A stretch of 64,000 nt of DNA, taken from positions 124,001-188,000 of the forward strand of contig JAWKZG010000009.1 in NCBI GenBank assembly GCA_041396125.1. Reading direction: 5' to 3'. Both the position numbers and the translations under genes were made by a program. Under the pieces are notes generated by a model. That model was not told where the DNA came from. It worked only from the letters and a program-made list of their open reading frames with translations, and searched no databases. This stretch comes from JAWKZG01 sp041396125 (lineage in GTDB: Bacteria; Pseudomonadota; Gammaproteobacteria; Competibacterales; Competibacteraceae). Positions 18,092-27,288 of this stretch are shown here, piece by piece; the first letter of the stretch is position 1, and each line of letters opens with the position of its first letter.

Positions 18092-18643
18092 TCAAGTCAA
18101 CTCAACAGATTCACCCAAGTACAACACATCTGAACCAGCGGTCTGAAGCTTGTTGTAGCGTTTCCCATCAACATTTACGTCATGATACGTATCAAACTCT
18201 ACAGTGCTAACCTTAAACAAATAAGGAACGAGAACATCCAGTTTCCAGCCTGACACAGCATTCTCATTGCCATTATGAAAAGTAAAAAGCAGAATATACT
18301 TGTGAAGATCACTTGTAGTGTATGTACGTTTAACTTTGACTTCTACGGTACTAGTATCTTGGATATTGCCGTGTTCGCAAGCTTCAAACCATGCATCTCG
18401 ATGCTTGATCAATTCACTTGGTGCGTATTTTGTGCCAAGAGGATGCTTTGGATTAAAATGCCCCGCTTCAGCATGACAACGAAGGCACAAAACTATAGCA
18501 TTATCTAAAGTATTAGCTCCACCATCGGCTTCTTGCTTAATGTGATGTACATTAATTGATCGACCTGCAAACTCGTGGCAAACACAACAACGGCGCTTTG
18601 CTTTAACTAAGGCCTCTTCTCTTACTGAATGTGGGAATGGCAT
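18092..18643 (-). CDS. HNH endonuclease family protein
   Basis: A 183-residue protein with an N-terminal HNH domain. RRCCVCHEFAG (about residues 17-27), INVHHIKQEADGG (30-42) and NAIVLCLRCHAEAGH (48-62) give two zinc-binding CxxC pairs around the catalytic HH. The C-terminal half (95-183) is beta-rich with no family I recognise and may recognise nucleic acid or a partner. The gene is AT-rich and lies next to other nuclease and transposase debris, in keeping with a mobile or defence origin. The start at 18643 has no strong ribosome binding site. Confidence 0.75.
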   Translation of the reverse strand: MPFPHSVREEALVKAKRRCCVCHEFAGRSINVHHIKQEADGGANTLDNAIVLCLRCHAEAGHFNPKHPLGTKYAPSELIKHRDAWFEACEHGNIQDTSTVEVKVKRTYTTSDLHKYILLFTFHNGNENAVSGWKLDVLVPYLFKVSTVEFDTYHDVNVDGKRYNKLQTAGSDVLYLGESVELT

Positions 18644-18764
18644 TCGATACCTTTTGCTTCTAACAGCCGACTATATTGCACTAATACAACAGTGTACTAC
18701 CCAGCAAGCCGTCTAGCACACTATCAGCGACTCCAAATCCGCAATATCAACCAACTCCCAAAAC

Positions 18765-20231
18765 CTACATCGGTCCCACTCGCGGCGGACCCAGATCTTC
18801 TGCCAGCATGCTGGCGTCGAAGCTTTTCGCCAGCAGGTCGAATTTTAATTCACGGGCATTCGGGTCGTCCCAGAGATTATTGAATTCGCCGGGGTCGGTT
18901 TCCAGATCGTATAACTCGCCCAGGTTGTGGCCGTGATATACCGTCAGTTTATAGCGCTTGTCGCGGTACATGGTGGCACGGCTGGCGTCACTGGCTTTGA
19001 TGGCGTCGAAATACTCGCTGCGGACATAAGGCTTGTGAAAACCGGGGTCGGTTTCGCCTTTTAGCAGGGGATACAGTGAGCGCCCTTGCATATATTCCGG
19101 GATGTCCAGACCGCAGATGTCCAGCAGCGTGGGCGGAATATCCAGCAACTCGACCAGCGCATCGCTTTGCAGACCGGCTTTGACCTGTCCCGGCCAGCTG
19201 AAAATCAGCGGTACCCGCACCAGACCTTCGTAAAAGCGGCAGCCTTTTTCGATCAGGCCGTGATCGCCCAGTGATTCGCCGTGATCGCTGCTGTAAATAA
19301 TCAGGGTATTCTCCAACTGACCCTGCTCATCCAATGCCTGCACGATACGGGCGAATTGGTCATCGATCAGCTTGATCATGGCGTAATACGCCGCTTTCAG
19401 CGTCCAGGCGTCACGCTCGCCGGGGGAATGCTCTTCGGCCCGGTAGCCGCCGGTATGCGGGGTGCGCGGCAGGATCGGATCGCCGATATCCAGTGCTTCT
19501 GGACGAGACACTTTGGACTGGAAATCGATGCCTGCCAGTTTGCGCTGCTGCACCAGATCGCTGTCGCGGAACAGCGGATCGGGCATGGCTTTCGGATCGA
19601 ACATGTCCCGATAGGCTTTGGGCGGATTGAACGGCGGGTGCGGATCGTAGATATTGATACTGAGCAGCCAGGGCTGATCACGCGGTTCACGGATAAATTC
19701 CAGCGCCCGGTCGCTGGCCCAGGTGGTCTGATGAAATTCCGCCGGCACGCCGTCCAGACTTTTGATCAGCTCACTCAGCTGCTCGCCCTTGTCGCGTACC
19801 CAGTCGGCATAATCGTGGCCTTCGTCCCAGTCATCACGCGGCGCGTGGCTGTATTTGAAATACCGGTAACCATCATCGACCCGTGGCTCGACCTGCTGAT
19901 AGGCGCTGGCCAGATGCAGTTTGCCGATCAGGCCGCAATCGTAGCCGGCATCGCGCAGCAGCCGCGTTATCAGCGGATACACATCGGCAAAATAGGCATT
20001 GCCGTTGCGCGCCGCACGCACGGTATTGGGATAGCAGCCAGTCAGGAATGCCGCCCGGCTCGGGGTGCAGATCGACGATTGCGCGTAAGCGTGGGTGCAG
20101 GCTGTGCCACTGGCGACCAGCTTGTCGATATGGGGCGTGCTGACGTGCGGATTATTGATCGCGCCGATCGTATCGTAGCGTTGCTGATCGGCGCAGTACC
20201 AAAGAATGTTCGGGCGGGCAGTGTTCGCCAT
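18765..20231 (-). CDS. Type I sulfatase
   Basis: A 488-residue formylglycine-dependent sulfatase or related alkaline-phosphatase-superfamily hydrolase. The active-site signature CTPSRAAFLTG places the cysteine to be oxidised at residue 55. Metal ligands are visible in the N-terminal ADQQRYD (about residues 14-20) and in IYSSDHGESLGDHGL (about 313-327). No signal peptide is seen, so it is probably cytoplasmic. It starts 54 bases after the enolase-superfamily gene and probably shares its operon, which suggests catabolism of a sulfated sugar acid or similar compound. An FGE-domain protein is encoded at 51410-53977, but it sits in a conflict island and is unlikely to be the dedicated maturase. 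Confidence 0.9.
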   Translation of the reverse strand: MANTARPNILWYCADQQRYDTIGAINNPHVSTPHIDKLVASGTACTHAYAQSSICTPSRAAFLTGCYPNTVRAARNGNAYFADVYPLITRLLRDAGYDCGLIGKLHLASAYQQVEPRVDDGYRYFKYSHAPRDDWDEGHDYADWVRDKGEQLSELIKSLDGVPAEFHQTTWASDRALEFIREPRDQPWLLSINIYDPHPPFNPPKAYRDMFDPKAMPDPLFRDSDLVQQRKLAGIDFQSKVSRPEALDIGDPILPRTPHTGGYRAEEHSPGERDAWTLKAAYYAMIKLIDDQFARIVQALDEQGQLENTLIIYSSDHGESLGDHGLIEKGCRFYEGLVRVPLIFSWPGQVKAGLQSDALVELLDIPPTLLDICGLDIPEYMQGRSLYPLLKGETDPGFHKPYVRSEYFDAIKASDASRATMYRDKRYKLTVYHGHNLGELYDLETDPGEFNNLWDDPNARELKFDLLAKSFDASMLAEDLGPPRVGPM

Positions 20232-20285
20232 GGACAGGTTCTCCTTATTCGGTGGTTGTTATTAATTATGGGGAATTGGCGGGCG

Positions 20286-21365
20286 TTAAACGCTGCAATC
20301 CTGCATGATTTCCGGCTTTATCTTCAAACCATGCCCCGGTGTTTCCGGTGCGGTCATGATGCCGTTCACGGGCTTGGGCCAGCTGACCCAGATATCGTCC
20401 ATGAATTCCATGTTTTCCAGAATCAGACCGTTCGGGATCGAGGCCATGATATGGATCATCAGCTCCGGGTACAGATGCGGCGCGATCTGCATGCCCCAGG
20501 TATCGGCCAGCGCGGCGATTTTGCGCAGCTCGGTCAGGCCGCCACGGATCACGTCCGGTTGCAGAATGGGGATTTTCGGATTTTCGAAAAACGGCTTCAT
20601 GTCATAGCGGGTGAAATGATTTTCGCCGCCAACGATACGGATATCCAGTGCATCGGCAATGCGGAAATAACCGTCGAAATCGTCCGCAATGACCGGTTCC
20701 TCCAGCCAGTAAATTCCGTGCTCCGACAATTTGCGCCCCATCAGAATGGCCTTGTCGGCAGTCCAGGCCATGTTCACATCGACCATGATGTCGATATCGT
20801 CGCCGACCGCCTCGCGCACCTGCCGCACGTTGGCAACATCGGTTTTATCGCTCCAGATATGACCGACCTGCATCTTGATCGCTTTATAACCTTCGCTCAC
20901 GAAGCGTTGCGCTTTGGCTGCCATGCCCTCGCCGCCCAGACCGCGCCAGCAGCCGCTGCCGTAAACTGGTACTTCCGAACGGTAATGTCCCCACAGCCGG
21001 TGCAAAGGCATGCCCGCAGCCTGACCGACGATATCCCACAAGGCGATATCAATAGCCGACTGCGCCAGCATATTGATGCCCATGCGCCCTTCAGCGTAGC
21101 CACTTTTCCACAGATCGCGCCAGATCCCCTCAACCTCGCTGGCATTGCGCCCGAGAATACGCGGGATCATCATTTCTTCCAGACAGGTTTTGGCAGTACG
21201 GAAACCGGGCGTGAGAAACAGCACATAACCGAGACCGACATGGCCGGATTGTGTTTCAATCTCGACCGCCAGAATTTCACGGTCACGGTCATAGTTTTTC
21301 ATCAGCGCCGGCTGCTCGCGGTACGGCAGTTTCAATAAGGTAACGCGCACGTCTTTAATGATCAC
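20286..21365 (-). CDS. Enolase-superfamily (mandelate racemase/muconate lactonizing type) enzyme
   Basis: A 359-residue enolase-superfamily enzyme that would abstract the alpha proton of a carboxylate, most likely a sugar-acid dehydratase. Metal ligands fall at D196 (VDVN), E222 (LEEP) and E248 (GGEN), and the His-Asp dyad is H297 (APHLYP) with D271 (QPDVIRGG). This spacing is nearly the same as mandelate racemase numbering as I recall it. In the KxK motif the second lysine is replaced by glutamine (K164-M-Q166), so one of the two bases used by true racemases is missing while the His-Asp base is kept. That argues for dehydration rather than racemisation. It is the first gene of a probable operon with the sulfatase. 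Confidence 0.85.
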   Translation of the reverse strand: MIIKDVRVTLLKLPYREQPALMKNYDRDREILAVEIETQSGHVGLGYVLFLTPGFRTAKTCLEEMMIPRILGRNASEVEGIWRDLWKSGYAEGRMGINMLAQSAIDIALWDIVGQAAGMPLHRLWGHYRSEVPVYGSGCWRGLGGEGMAAKAQRFVSEGYKAIKMQVGHIWSDKTDVANVRQVREAVGDDIDIMVDVNMAWTADKAILMGRKLSEHGIYWLEEPVIADDFDGYFRIADALDIRIVGGENHFTRYDMKPFFENPKIPILQPDVIRGGLTELRKIAALADTWGMQIAPHLYPELMIHIMASIPNGLILENMEFMDDIWVSWPKPVNGIMTAPETPGHGLKIKPEIMQDCSV

Positions 21366-21456
21366 AAAATACTCCTCCAGACAGGGAAATAATCAGTTAT
21401 GCAAGATGATGAGTTCAAACGGATAGCATGCTACCGAAATCCAGGCAGAAAGCGCG

Positions 21457-21494
21457 CCTCGTTACGGGGAAAGCCCCTCGTTACGGGGAAAACC
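21457..21494. repeat. Tandem 19-base repeat, two units
   Basis: Two nearly identical 19-base units (CCTCGTTACGGGGAAAGCC, the second with AACC) lie in the 330-base gap between the divergent enolase-type gene and the outer-membrane protein gene. They could be a regulator site; no other feature was seen in that gap. Confidence 0.6.
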
Positions 21495-21697
21495 ATGAAG
21501 AGGGCGAAATAACAGGGGCAGACGCGCTATAGTTACTGCACAATGAAAGTTGAATTCGCGTGTAATTATACCTCATATACCCCCAGGCATACCCTGGCAC
21601 ACCGCTCATGGCCAGCATATTAGATCAGTCGGGGATCAGCCGGATCAGGGGCAACACGCATGAAACGACACAATAATGACCTTACCACCTGGTGATT

Positions 21698-22741
21698 ATG
21701 CTGTTATCAACACAACTCCCGAACTCTGCGCTCAGTCGCGTTATTTGTTATTTGTTCTGTCTGCTGACACCTGCTCTGCTGTGGGCTGAAACTGCACCGC
21801 AAACAGCGGACGCAACAACGCTTACCGCCGACCCGCCCGACAGAGCAAGCGTTTGCAAAGATCCCAACATTGACGCTGCAGACTGGTGGGATCGGATGCA
21901 CGGCTATATCAGCGAAAACCTGTGCATACCGGTGGCCTGGTTTGATGGTTTTTTCGGCGATGAACGCTCCGAAGAATTATCCCCGGTCAACACGTACTTT
22001 CGCTGGCGCACTACCCTGCGCTGGGATGAGATTGAGGGCACCGAGTTAAGCACCCGCTTTCACGCCGATGTGAAACTGCCGCGAGCCTCCTCCCGGCTGC
22101 GTCTGCTGATCAGCCGCGAGGATGACCTGGATGATTTGATCGACCAGGATGGCATTAACGATACCGATAATTCACCGTCTACCCAGGTCGGTTTACGCTA
22201 TACCGTGCTCACCCAGCCGCAACAGCGTTTTACGGTCAGCGCCGGACTCCATACCGGTTTCCCGCCCGACCCGTTCGTGCGCGGACGCTATCGTTATGTA
22301 CACCCATTAGGCGAGCGTACCCAATTTCGCGTCACCGAAACAGCGTACTGGGAGCGGGAGGATGGCTTTGGCTTGAACAACCGCCTGGATTGGGAATGGT
22401 ACTACCAGCCCCAGACCTTAATTCGCTTGACCGGATCGGCAACTGTTTCTGAAGTCAGCGAAGGCGTGGACTGGTCCAGCGCGCTGACGGCTTTTCACCA
22501 GCTGGATACCCGCCGTGCCTTGCGCTGGGAGGCCGGTATAAATGGTCATACCGAACCGGACGACGATGACGCCAAGATTGAAGAATATTATGTCAATATG
22601 CGCTATCGGTTTAATTACTTTCGATCCTGGCTTTTTTTCGAGCTGCAACCGGAAGTGGCATGGCCGACCGATGATTACGGGGATCGGGAATTCAGCATGC
22701 GCTTTCTGACCACCCTGGAAATCCAGTTTTCACGTCAGTAA
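21698..22741 (+). CDS. Putative outer-membrane beta-barrel protein
   Basis: A protein of about 347 residues with a signal peptide (hydrophobic run SRVICYLFCLLTPALLWA). A short acidic linker with DWWDRMHGYISENLC is followed by many alternating amphipathic strands, such as TYFRWRTTLRWDEI, STRFHADVKLP, TQFRVTETAYW and LDWEWYYQPQTLIRLTGSAT. It ends in an FLTTLEIQFSRQ strand, close to but not exactly the canonical C-terminal phenylalanine. This is a barrel-type pattern without a named family that I recognise. The ATG at 21698 is preferred over the GTG two codons upstream. A hairpin pair that may terminate transcription follows the stop. Confidence 0.6.
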   Translation: MLLSTQLPNSALSRVICYLFCLLTPALLWAETAPQTADATTLTADPPDRASVCKDPNIDAADWWDRMHGYISENLCIPVAWFDGFFGDERSEELSPVNTYFRWRTTLRWDEIEGTELSTRFHADVKLPRASSRLRLLISREDDLDDLIDQDGINDTDNSPSTQVGLRYTVLTQPQQRFTVSAGLHTGFPPDPFVRGRYRYVHPLGERTQFRVTETAYWEREDGFGLNNRLDWEWYYQPQTLIRLTGSATVSEVSEGVDWSSALTAFHQLDTRRALRWEAGINGHTEPDDDDAKIEEYYVNMRYRFNYFRSWLFFELQPEVAWPTDDYGDREFSMRFLTTLEIQFSRQ

Positions 22742-22742
22742 A

Positions 22743-22796
22743 CCTCGTTTTGTTGACGAGGCTTATTGTTGGCGAGGCTTACTACCCCGCCAACAA
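22743..22796 (+). terminator. Two hairpins after the outer-membrane protein gene
   Basis: CCTCG/CGAGG forms a short hairpin. Then TTGTTGGCG and CGCCAACAA form a perfect nine-base-pair stem at 22766-22796, followed by GCAAAGCTTTTT. Position between convergent genes fits a terminator serving both. Confidence 0.5.
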
Positions 22797-22826
22797 GCAA
22801 AGCTTTTTAAGTTTGTTACCGGTTAC

Positions 22827-23348
22827 CTAGGCGGAATTCACCTCGATTTTACGAGTTATGGTTTGCGCTTCAGCTGATTTGGGTAGACTGATTTTCAGCA
22901 CCCCATTTCTGAACGTGGTACTGAGCTTGTCCAGATCACTATCATCCGGCAGCCGGAAGGAACGCTGAAAGCTGCCATAGCTGCGTTCGCTCAGATAGTA
23001 TTCTTTCTTTTTTTCCTCACGTTCCTGCTTTTTTTCACCTTTAAGGGTGAGGACATTGTCGGTCAGGGTCAACTCAATATCTTTCTGATCCAGGCCCGGC
23101 AACTCGGCTTCAATCTCATAGCCCGTATCCGTTTCGGTGACATCGACGCTTGGCGATAGAACCTTTGCCGAATGCTGGAAATCCTTAAAGGGATCCCAGA
23201 CGTCGCCATGTTTAAAAGTCGGCCAGCCGGACATGAAACGATCAAACACAGATTCGATATCACGCCGTAAATCGCTGATCGGATGCGTGGAAGTATCTTG
23301 CCTGCCACTTTTTACGGGCACGCTTTCTGATGTCTTAGTCATCTTCAC
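22827..23348 (-). CDS. Hsp20/alpha-crystallin small heat-shock protein
   Basis: A 173-residue small heat-shock protein that holds unfolding proteins in an ATP-independent way. The alpha-crystallin domain spans about residues 68-165: PSVDVTETDTGYEIEAELPG at the start, DIELTLTDNVLTLKGEKK in the middle, and RSFRLPDDSDLDKLSTTFRN and GVLKISLPK (the conserved GVL motif) at the end. The N-terminal arm contains DIESVFDRFM and WDPF, typical of the class found in proteobacteria. It is transcribed alone. I could not identify a sigma-32-type promoter with confidence in the upstream gap. Confidence 0.95.
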   Translation of the reverse strand: MKMTKTSESVPVKSGRQDTSTHPISDLRRDIESVFDRFMSGWPTFKHGDVWDPFKDFQHSAKVLSPSVDVTETDTGYEIEAELPGLDQKDIELTLTDNVLTLKGEKKQEREEKKKEYYLSERSYGSFQRSFRLPDDSDLDKLSTTFRNGVLKISLPKSAEAQTITRKIEVNSA

Positions 23349-23856
23349 GTTCCTCTATATGGTAAATAAGGTGAGGCAAATTATTTCCGAATAACGAGCC
23401 ATCGTCTTTGATATAGATCAGAAAAACAATGCAACGGCGGACGACTTTACCGCAGCGCGTAACATCACAACACGTTTCTGCGCCGACACTGCCTTACCTT
23501 GACATCAGCCACGTTCAGCAGCGTTTGCCGGAACTCAGCTTTACCTCTCGATACGGCATAAAAACGGTAGCAAAAACCGCTTTGTGACAACCGCTGAGCG
23601 CAGCCCCGCAACAAACCGTATATTCTCAGGAAAAAACCAGTTTTATTTATTTTACTTTTCAATAAGTTAAAATAAAAATTCCAACACCCGATCAAGCCTG
23701 ATTTTTTTCCATCAGAGGTATTGTATTTCTGCACAAATACCGCATTATATTGCTCGCCAATCACCTGCCTTAACAGTGAGCGGTAAACGGTCCACTGGCC
23801 GCTTTCCGTGCCTCTGGATCATCGTTGCTGTTTTATCCTTACCAGGATTTTGCGCT
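23349..23856. other. Intergenic region between hsp20 and kamA
   Basis: About 500 bases between divergent genes. Open frames here lack recognisable features, and the kamA frame itself stays open back to 23776 without a better start. Promoters for both genes are expected here, but none can be called firmly. Confidence 0.4.
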
Positions 23857-25217
23857 ATGCGTGATGATGCCTTTTTTACCGAAGACCCCGAACCTCCCGG
23901 TCGCGGCCTGTATACCTTAAACACTCCGGTTACCACACTTCATTTACCCACTGCTGCGTTACCTCATCCTTCCCGGCCCGCTGTCAAAGCAAAGGCCAAA
24001 GCGAAAAGCAAGCCGTACTCCCCGCGTCTGACGGTAAGTGCGCGCAGCAATGCGTTTCGCCAGCGGTTTTTTCCGGACGCCACCCTGCGTGACTGGAACG
24101 ACTGGCGCTGGCAGAACAGCCATCGTATCCGCAGTGCCGAGCAGTTGGCGCGGATCATTCAGCTGGCACCGGATGAAGCCGCCGCGATTGCCCGCCATCA
24201 GGGACCGCTGCCGCTGGCGGTCGGGCCGTATTACGCCAGTCTGCTGGACGAGCATAATCCGCTGCAGGCGATCCGTCGCACTGTAGTGCCCGCCAGCGCT
24301 GAATTCAGCCATACGCCGGGTGAAGATGACGACCCGCTGGGCGAGGACGGCGACAGCCCGATTCCGGGTCTGGTGCACCGTTATCCGGATCGGGTATTGC
24401 TGCTGGCCACCGGCTTGTGCTCGACCTATTGCCGGTATTGCACGCGGGCCCGACTGGTCGGCGCAAGCGGCGAGCTGAGCATCAAGAAAAGCAATCTGGA
24501 GCGGGCGCTGGAATACATTGAAACCACGCCGGCGGTGCGCGATGTGCTGATCTCCGGCGGCGATCCCTTAAGTCTGGACGATGAGCGGCTGGACTGGCTG
24601 CTGGGCCGTTTGCGCCGGGTGCCGCATCTGGAGTTTCTGCGACTCGGCACGAAAATGCCGGCGGTACTGCCGCAGCGCATTACACCCGCGCTGGTGAAGG
24701 TACTGAAAAAACACAAGCCCTGGCTGAGCATTCATTTCACCCACCCGGACGAACTCACCCCGGAAGTGGCGGAAGCCTGCAACCGGCTGGCCGACGCCGG
24801 TCTGCCGCTGGGCAGTCAGACCGTCTTGCTGAAAGGGTCAATGACGATGTTCCGACCATGAAAACGCTACTGCAGGGTTTGCTGAAAATCCTCGTAAAAA
24901 CATATTACCTGTATCAGGCTGATCCGATCTCGGGTTCGGCCCATTTTCGCACCAGTGTGGATCAGGGACTGGCGATCATTCGCGGCCTGCGCGGCCATAC
25001 CAGCGGCTACGCGGTACCGACTTTTGTGGTCGATGCCCCCGGCGGTGGCGGCAAGATCCCCCTGTTGCCGGACTATATTGCCGGGCGCGATGGCGATGAT
25101 CTTTTACTGCGTAACTACGCCGGCGAGATCTACCGCTATACCGATCCCGCCGGTCAGCTGGGCCGGGATACAACAGAACGCACCTTCCACGCGCCAACCG
25201 TACAGGAACACTTGTGA
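23857..25217 (+). pseudogene. kamA: Lysine 2,3-aminomutase, broken by one frameshift
   Basis: A radical-SAM lysine 2,3-aminomutase that would interconvert lysine and beta-lysine. From the start at 23857, the cluster ligands are C188, C192 and C195 in the CSTYCRYC motif. A KAKAKAKSK-rich N-terminal stretch (residues 43-53) is unusual. The frame breaks after GSQTVLLKG at the GGG run 24835-24837. Adding one G restores VNDDVPTMKTLLQGLLKILV and the rest, including the PLP-lysine motif VVDAPGGGGKIP in the downstream frame (24858-25217). The break therefore separates the iron-sulfur motif from the PLP lysine, and without recoding the enzyme is dead. The downstream stop overlaps the next gene's ATG. 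It heads a five-gene operon. The homopolymer position makes a sequencing error plausible. Confidence 0.85.
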
Positions 25218-26215
25218 TGCAGATCGGACTGACCTATGACTTGCGCGAGGATTACCTCGCCCTGGGTTACAGCGATGAGGAAACCGCCGAATTCGACCGT
25301 CCCGACACCATCGAGGCGATTGAGCAAGCGTTACTGGAACTGGGCCACCAGACGGTGCGGATCGGCCATATCCAGGCCCTGACGCAACGGCTGGCAGCCG
25401 GTGAACGCTGGGAACTGGTGTTCAATATCGCCGAAGGTCTGCACGGCTACGGTCGCGAAGCCCAGGTGCCGGCGTTGCTGGATGCCTACGGCATTGCGTA
25501 TACCTTTTCCGATCCGCTGGTGTCCGCGCTGACCCTGCACAAAGGCCTGACCAAACACGTAGTACGCGGTCACGGCATCGCCACGCCGGATTTCGCGCTG
25601 GTTGCCAGCCCGGATGATCTCGAGCAGATCGATCTGCCCTATCCGCTGTTCGCCAAACCGGTAGCCGAAGGCACCAGCAAAGGTGTGGATACCACCTCCA
25701 GAATCCGTGAGCCGGGCCAGCTGCGTGAGGTCTGTCAATATTTGCTGGAGCGCTTCCGCCAGCCCGTGCTGGTGGAAACCTATCTGCCGGGCCGGGAGTT
25801 CACGGTTGGCATACTGGGCACCGGAGCGGCAGCGCGGCCGGTGGCAGTGATGGAAGTCACCTTGCAGAAAGATGCCGATGCCGGGATTTACACTTACCGC
25901 AACAAGGCCCAATTCGAAACTCTCGTGCAGTATCGGCTAGCTCATGATGACGACGCCGAACAGGCAAAAACAACCGCACTGGCCGCCTGGCAGGCGCTGG
26001 GCTGTCGTGATGGCGGGCGGGTCGATGTACGACTGGACGCACAGGGTAAAGCCCAATTTATTGAAGTCAATCCGCTGGCCGGGCTGCATCCCGGACATTC
26101 CGACCTGCCGATCATGTGTACGCTGGCCGGTATCCCGTATCGGGATCTGATTCAGGCTATCGTGAACTCCGCCAGCAGCCGCTGTCCGGCACAAAATATG
26201 GCGGTCGCCGCGTGA
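25217..26215 (+). CDS. ATP-grasp ligase, D-Ala-D-Ala ligase-like (first)
   Basis: A 332-residue ATP-grasp enzyme of the D-alanine-D-alanine ligase type, which forms amide bonds through an acyl phosphate. The N-terminal domain is MQIGLTYDLREDY to LVFNIAEGLHGYGREAQVPALLDAYGI. The central domain has PYPLFAKPVAEGTSKGV, and the metal-binding end is GRVDVRLDAQGKAQFIEVNPL followed by GLHPGHSDLP. The start codon overlaps the kamA stop by one base. Another ATP-grasp gene follows with a GTGA overlap, so the pair could add two residues in sequence or work on each other's products. True Ddl enzymes sit in murein clusters; this context, with lysine aminomutase and acetyltransferases, argues for a specialised peptide or osmolyte. 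The substrate is unknown. Confidence 0.85.
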   Translation: MQIGLTYDLREDYLALGYSDEETAEFDRPDTIEAIEQALLELGHQTVRIGHIQALTQRLAAGERWELVFNIAEGLHGYGREAQVPALLDAYGIAYTFSDPLVSALTLHKGLTKHVVRGHGIATPDFALVASPDDLEQIDLPYPLFAKPVAEGTSKGVDTTSRIREPGQLREVCQYLLERFRQPVLVETYLPGREFTVGILGTGAAARPVAVMEVTLQKDADAGIYTYRNKAQFETLVQYRLAHDDDAEQAKTTALAAWQALGCRDGGRVDVRLDAQGKAQFIEVNPLAGLHPGHSDLPIMCTLAGIPYRDLIQAIVNSASSRCPAQNMAVAA

Positions 26216-27288
26216 ACGGCAGCACCGGCCGCAATGCGCGGCCTGTTGTCATCCTGCATGGGGCGGTGCCTGCCAACGCCCCGGCCGATGAACAGGATGT
26301 ACTGGTGGAAGTGGCAACGGTCGAACAGACGCTGATTGCGCTGGGCTATCCGGTGCAGCGTCTGGCTCTGACCCTGGATCTGGCTGCCGCCCGCCGTCAG
26401 TTGCTCGAATTGCAGCCCCGGCTGGTATTCAATCTGGTGGAATCGCTGGCCGGCAGCGGACAATACATCCATTGCGCCCCCGCGCTATTGGATGAGCTGG
26501 GTCTGCCGTACACCGGCGCGCCGCTGAACGCCACGTTTTTGAGTTCCAATAAACTGCTCGCCAAGCAGTGGCTGCAACAAGCCGGGATAGCAACCCCGCC
26601 CTGGCTAACGCCAGCCAGTCTGGCGCAGGCGATGACTAAAACCGGGCCGTGGTTTGTCAAATCGGTATGGGAACACGCCTCCATCGGTCTGGACGATGAC
26701 TCCCTGGTTGCAACAGCAACCGCGCTGCCCGCCAAACTTGCCGAGCGGCAGGCGCGCTATGGCGGCAGCTGGTTTGCCGAGCGCTATATCGATGGCCGCG
26801 AATTCAATCTGGCGTTGCTGGAAGGCCCGCAAGGCATGACTTTGCTGCCACCGGCCGAAATTGTATTTCACGATTACCCACCCGGTAAGCCGCGGATTGT
26901 CGGTTATGCTGCGAAATGGGATGAGCACTCGTTCGAGTTTCAGAACACACCGCGCCGATTTGGCTTTGCTGCGGCTGATCAACCGCTGCTACGTCAATTA
27001 AACGAGCTGGCACAGCGTTGCAGTACGCTGTTCGGACTGCGTGGTTATGCGCGGGTGGATTTTCGGGTCGATGCCCATAATCAACCCTGGGTGCTGGAAA
27101 TCAACACCAATCCCTGCCTTAGTCCGGATGCCGGTTTTGCTGCGGCACTGGCACAGGCGGGCCTGAGTTTGCATGATGCGGTGGCGCGCATTGTTACAGC
27201 AGCACTGCCGTCAACCGACCGGATGGGGACAGAAACCGCCGTGCCGCAGCGTGTCCTTCATAGCCAACACGGTGTTGCAGTGACATGA
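26212..27288 (+). CDS. ATP-grasp ligase, D-Ala-D-Ala ligase-like (second)
   Basis: A 358-residue ATP-grasp protein distantly similar to its upstream neighbour, probably an old duplication. The start is a GTG at 26212 that overlaps the previous stop (GTGA); a longer frame upstream would overlap that gene by 100 bases and is not needed. Landmarks are LVFNLVESLAGSGQYIHCAP (lid of the N-terminal domain), PYTGAPLNATFLSSNKLLAK, the ATP-binding GPWFVKSVWEHASIGLDDD, and the metal-binding YARVDFRVDAHNQPWVLEIN with TNPCLSPDAGF. It ends overlapping the GNAT-deacetylase gene by ATGA. It is predicted to form an amide bond on a compound made by this operon; the substrate is unknown. Confidence 0.85.
   Translation: MNGSTGRNARPVVILHGAVPANAPADEQDVLVEVATVEQTLIALGYPVQRLALTLDLAAARRQLLELQPRLVFNLVESLAGSGQYIHCAPALLDELGLPYTGAPLNATFLSSNKLLAKQWLQQAGIATPPWLTPASLAQAMTKTGPWFVKSVWEHASIGLDDDSLVATATALPAKLAERQARYGGSWFAERYIDGREFNLALLEGPQGMTLLPPAEIVFHDYPPGKPRIVGYAAKWDEHSFEFQNTPRRFGFAAADQPLLRQLNELAQRCSTLFGLRGYARVDFRVDAHNQPWVLEINTNPCLSPDAGFAAALAQAGLSLHDAVARIVTAALPSTDRMGTETAVPQRVLHSQHGVAVT

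Noticed and set aside
19281..21338. A 685-codon plus-strand open frame opposite the sulfatase and enolase-type genes
   Set aside because: It is antisense to two genes with full catalytic motifs and shows no domain of its own; GC-rich codon bias keeps the opposite strand open.
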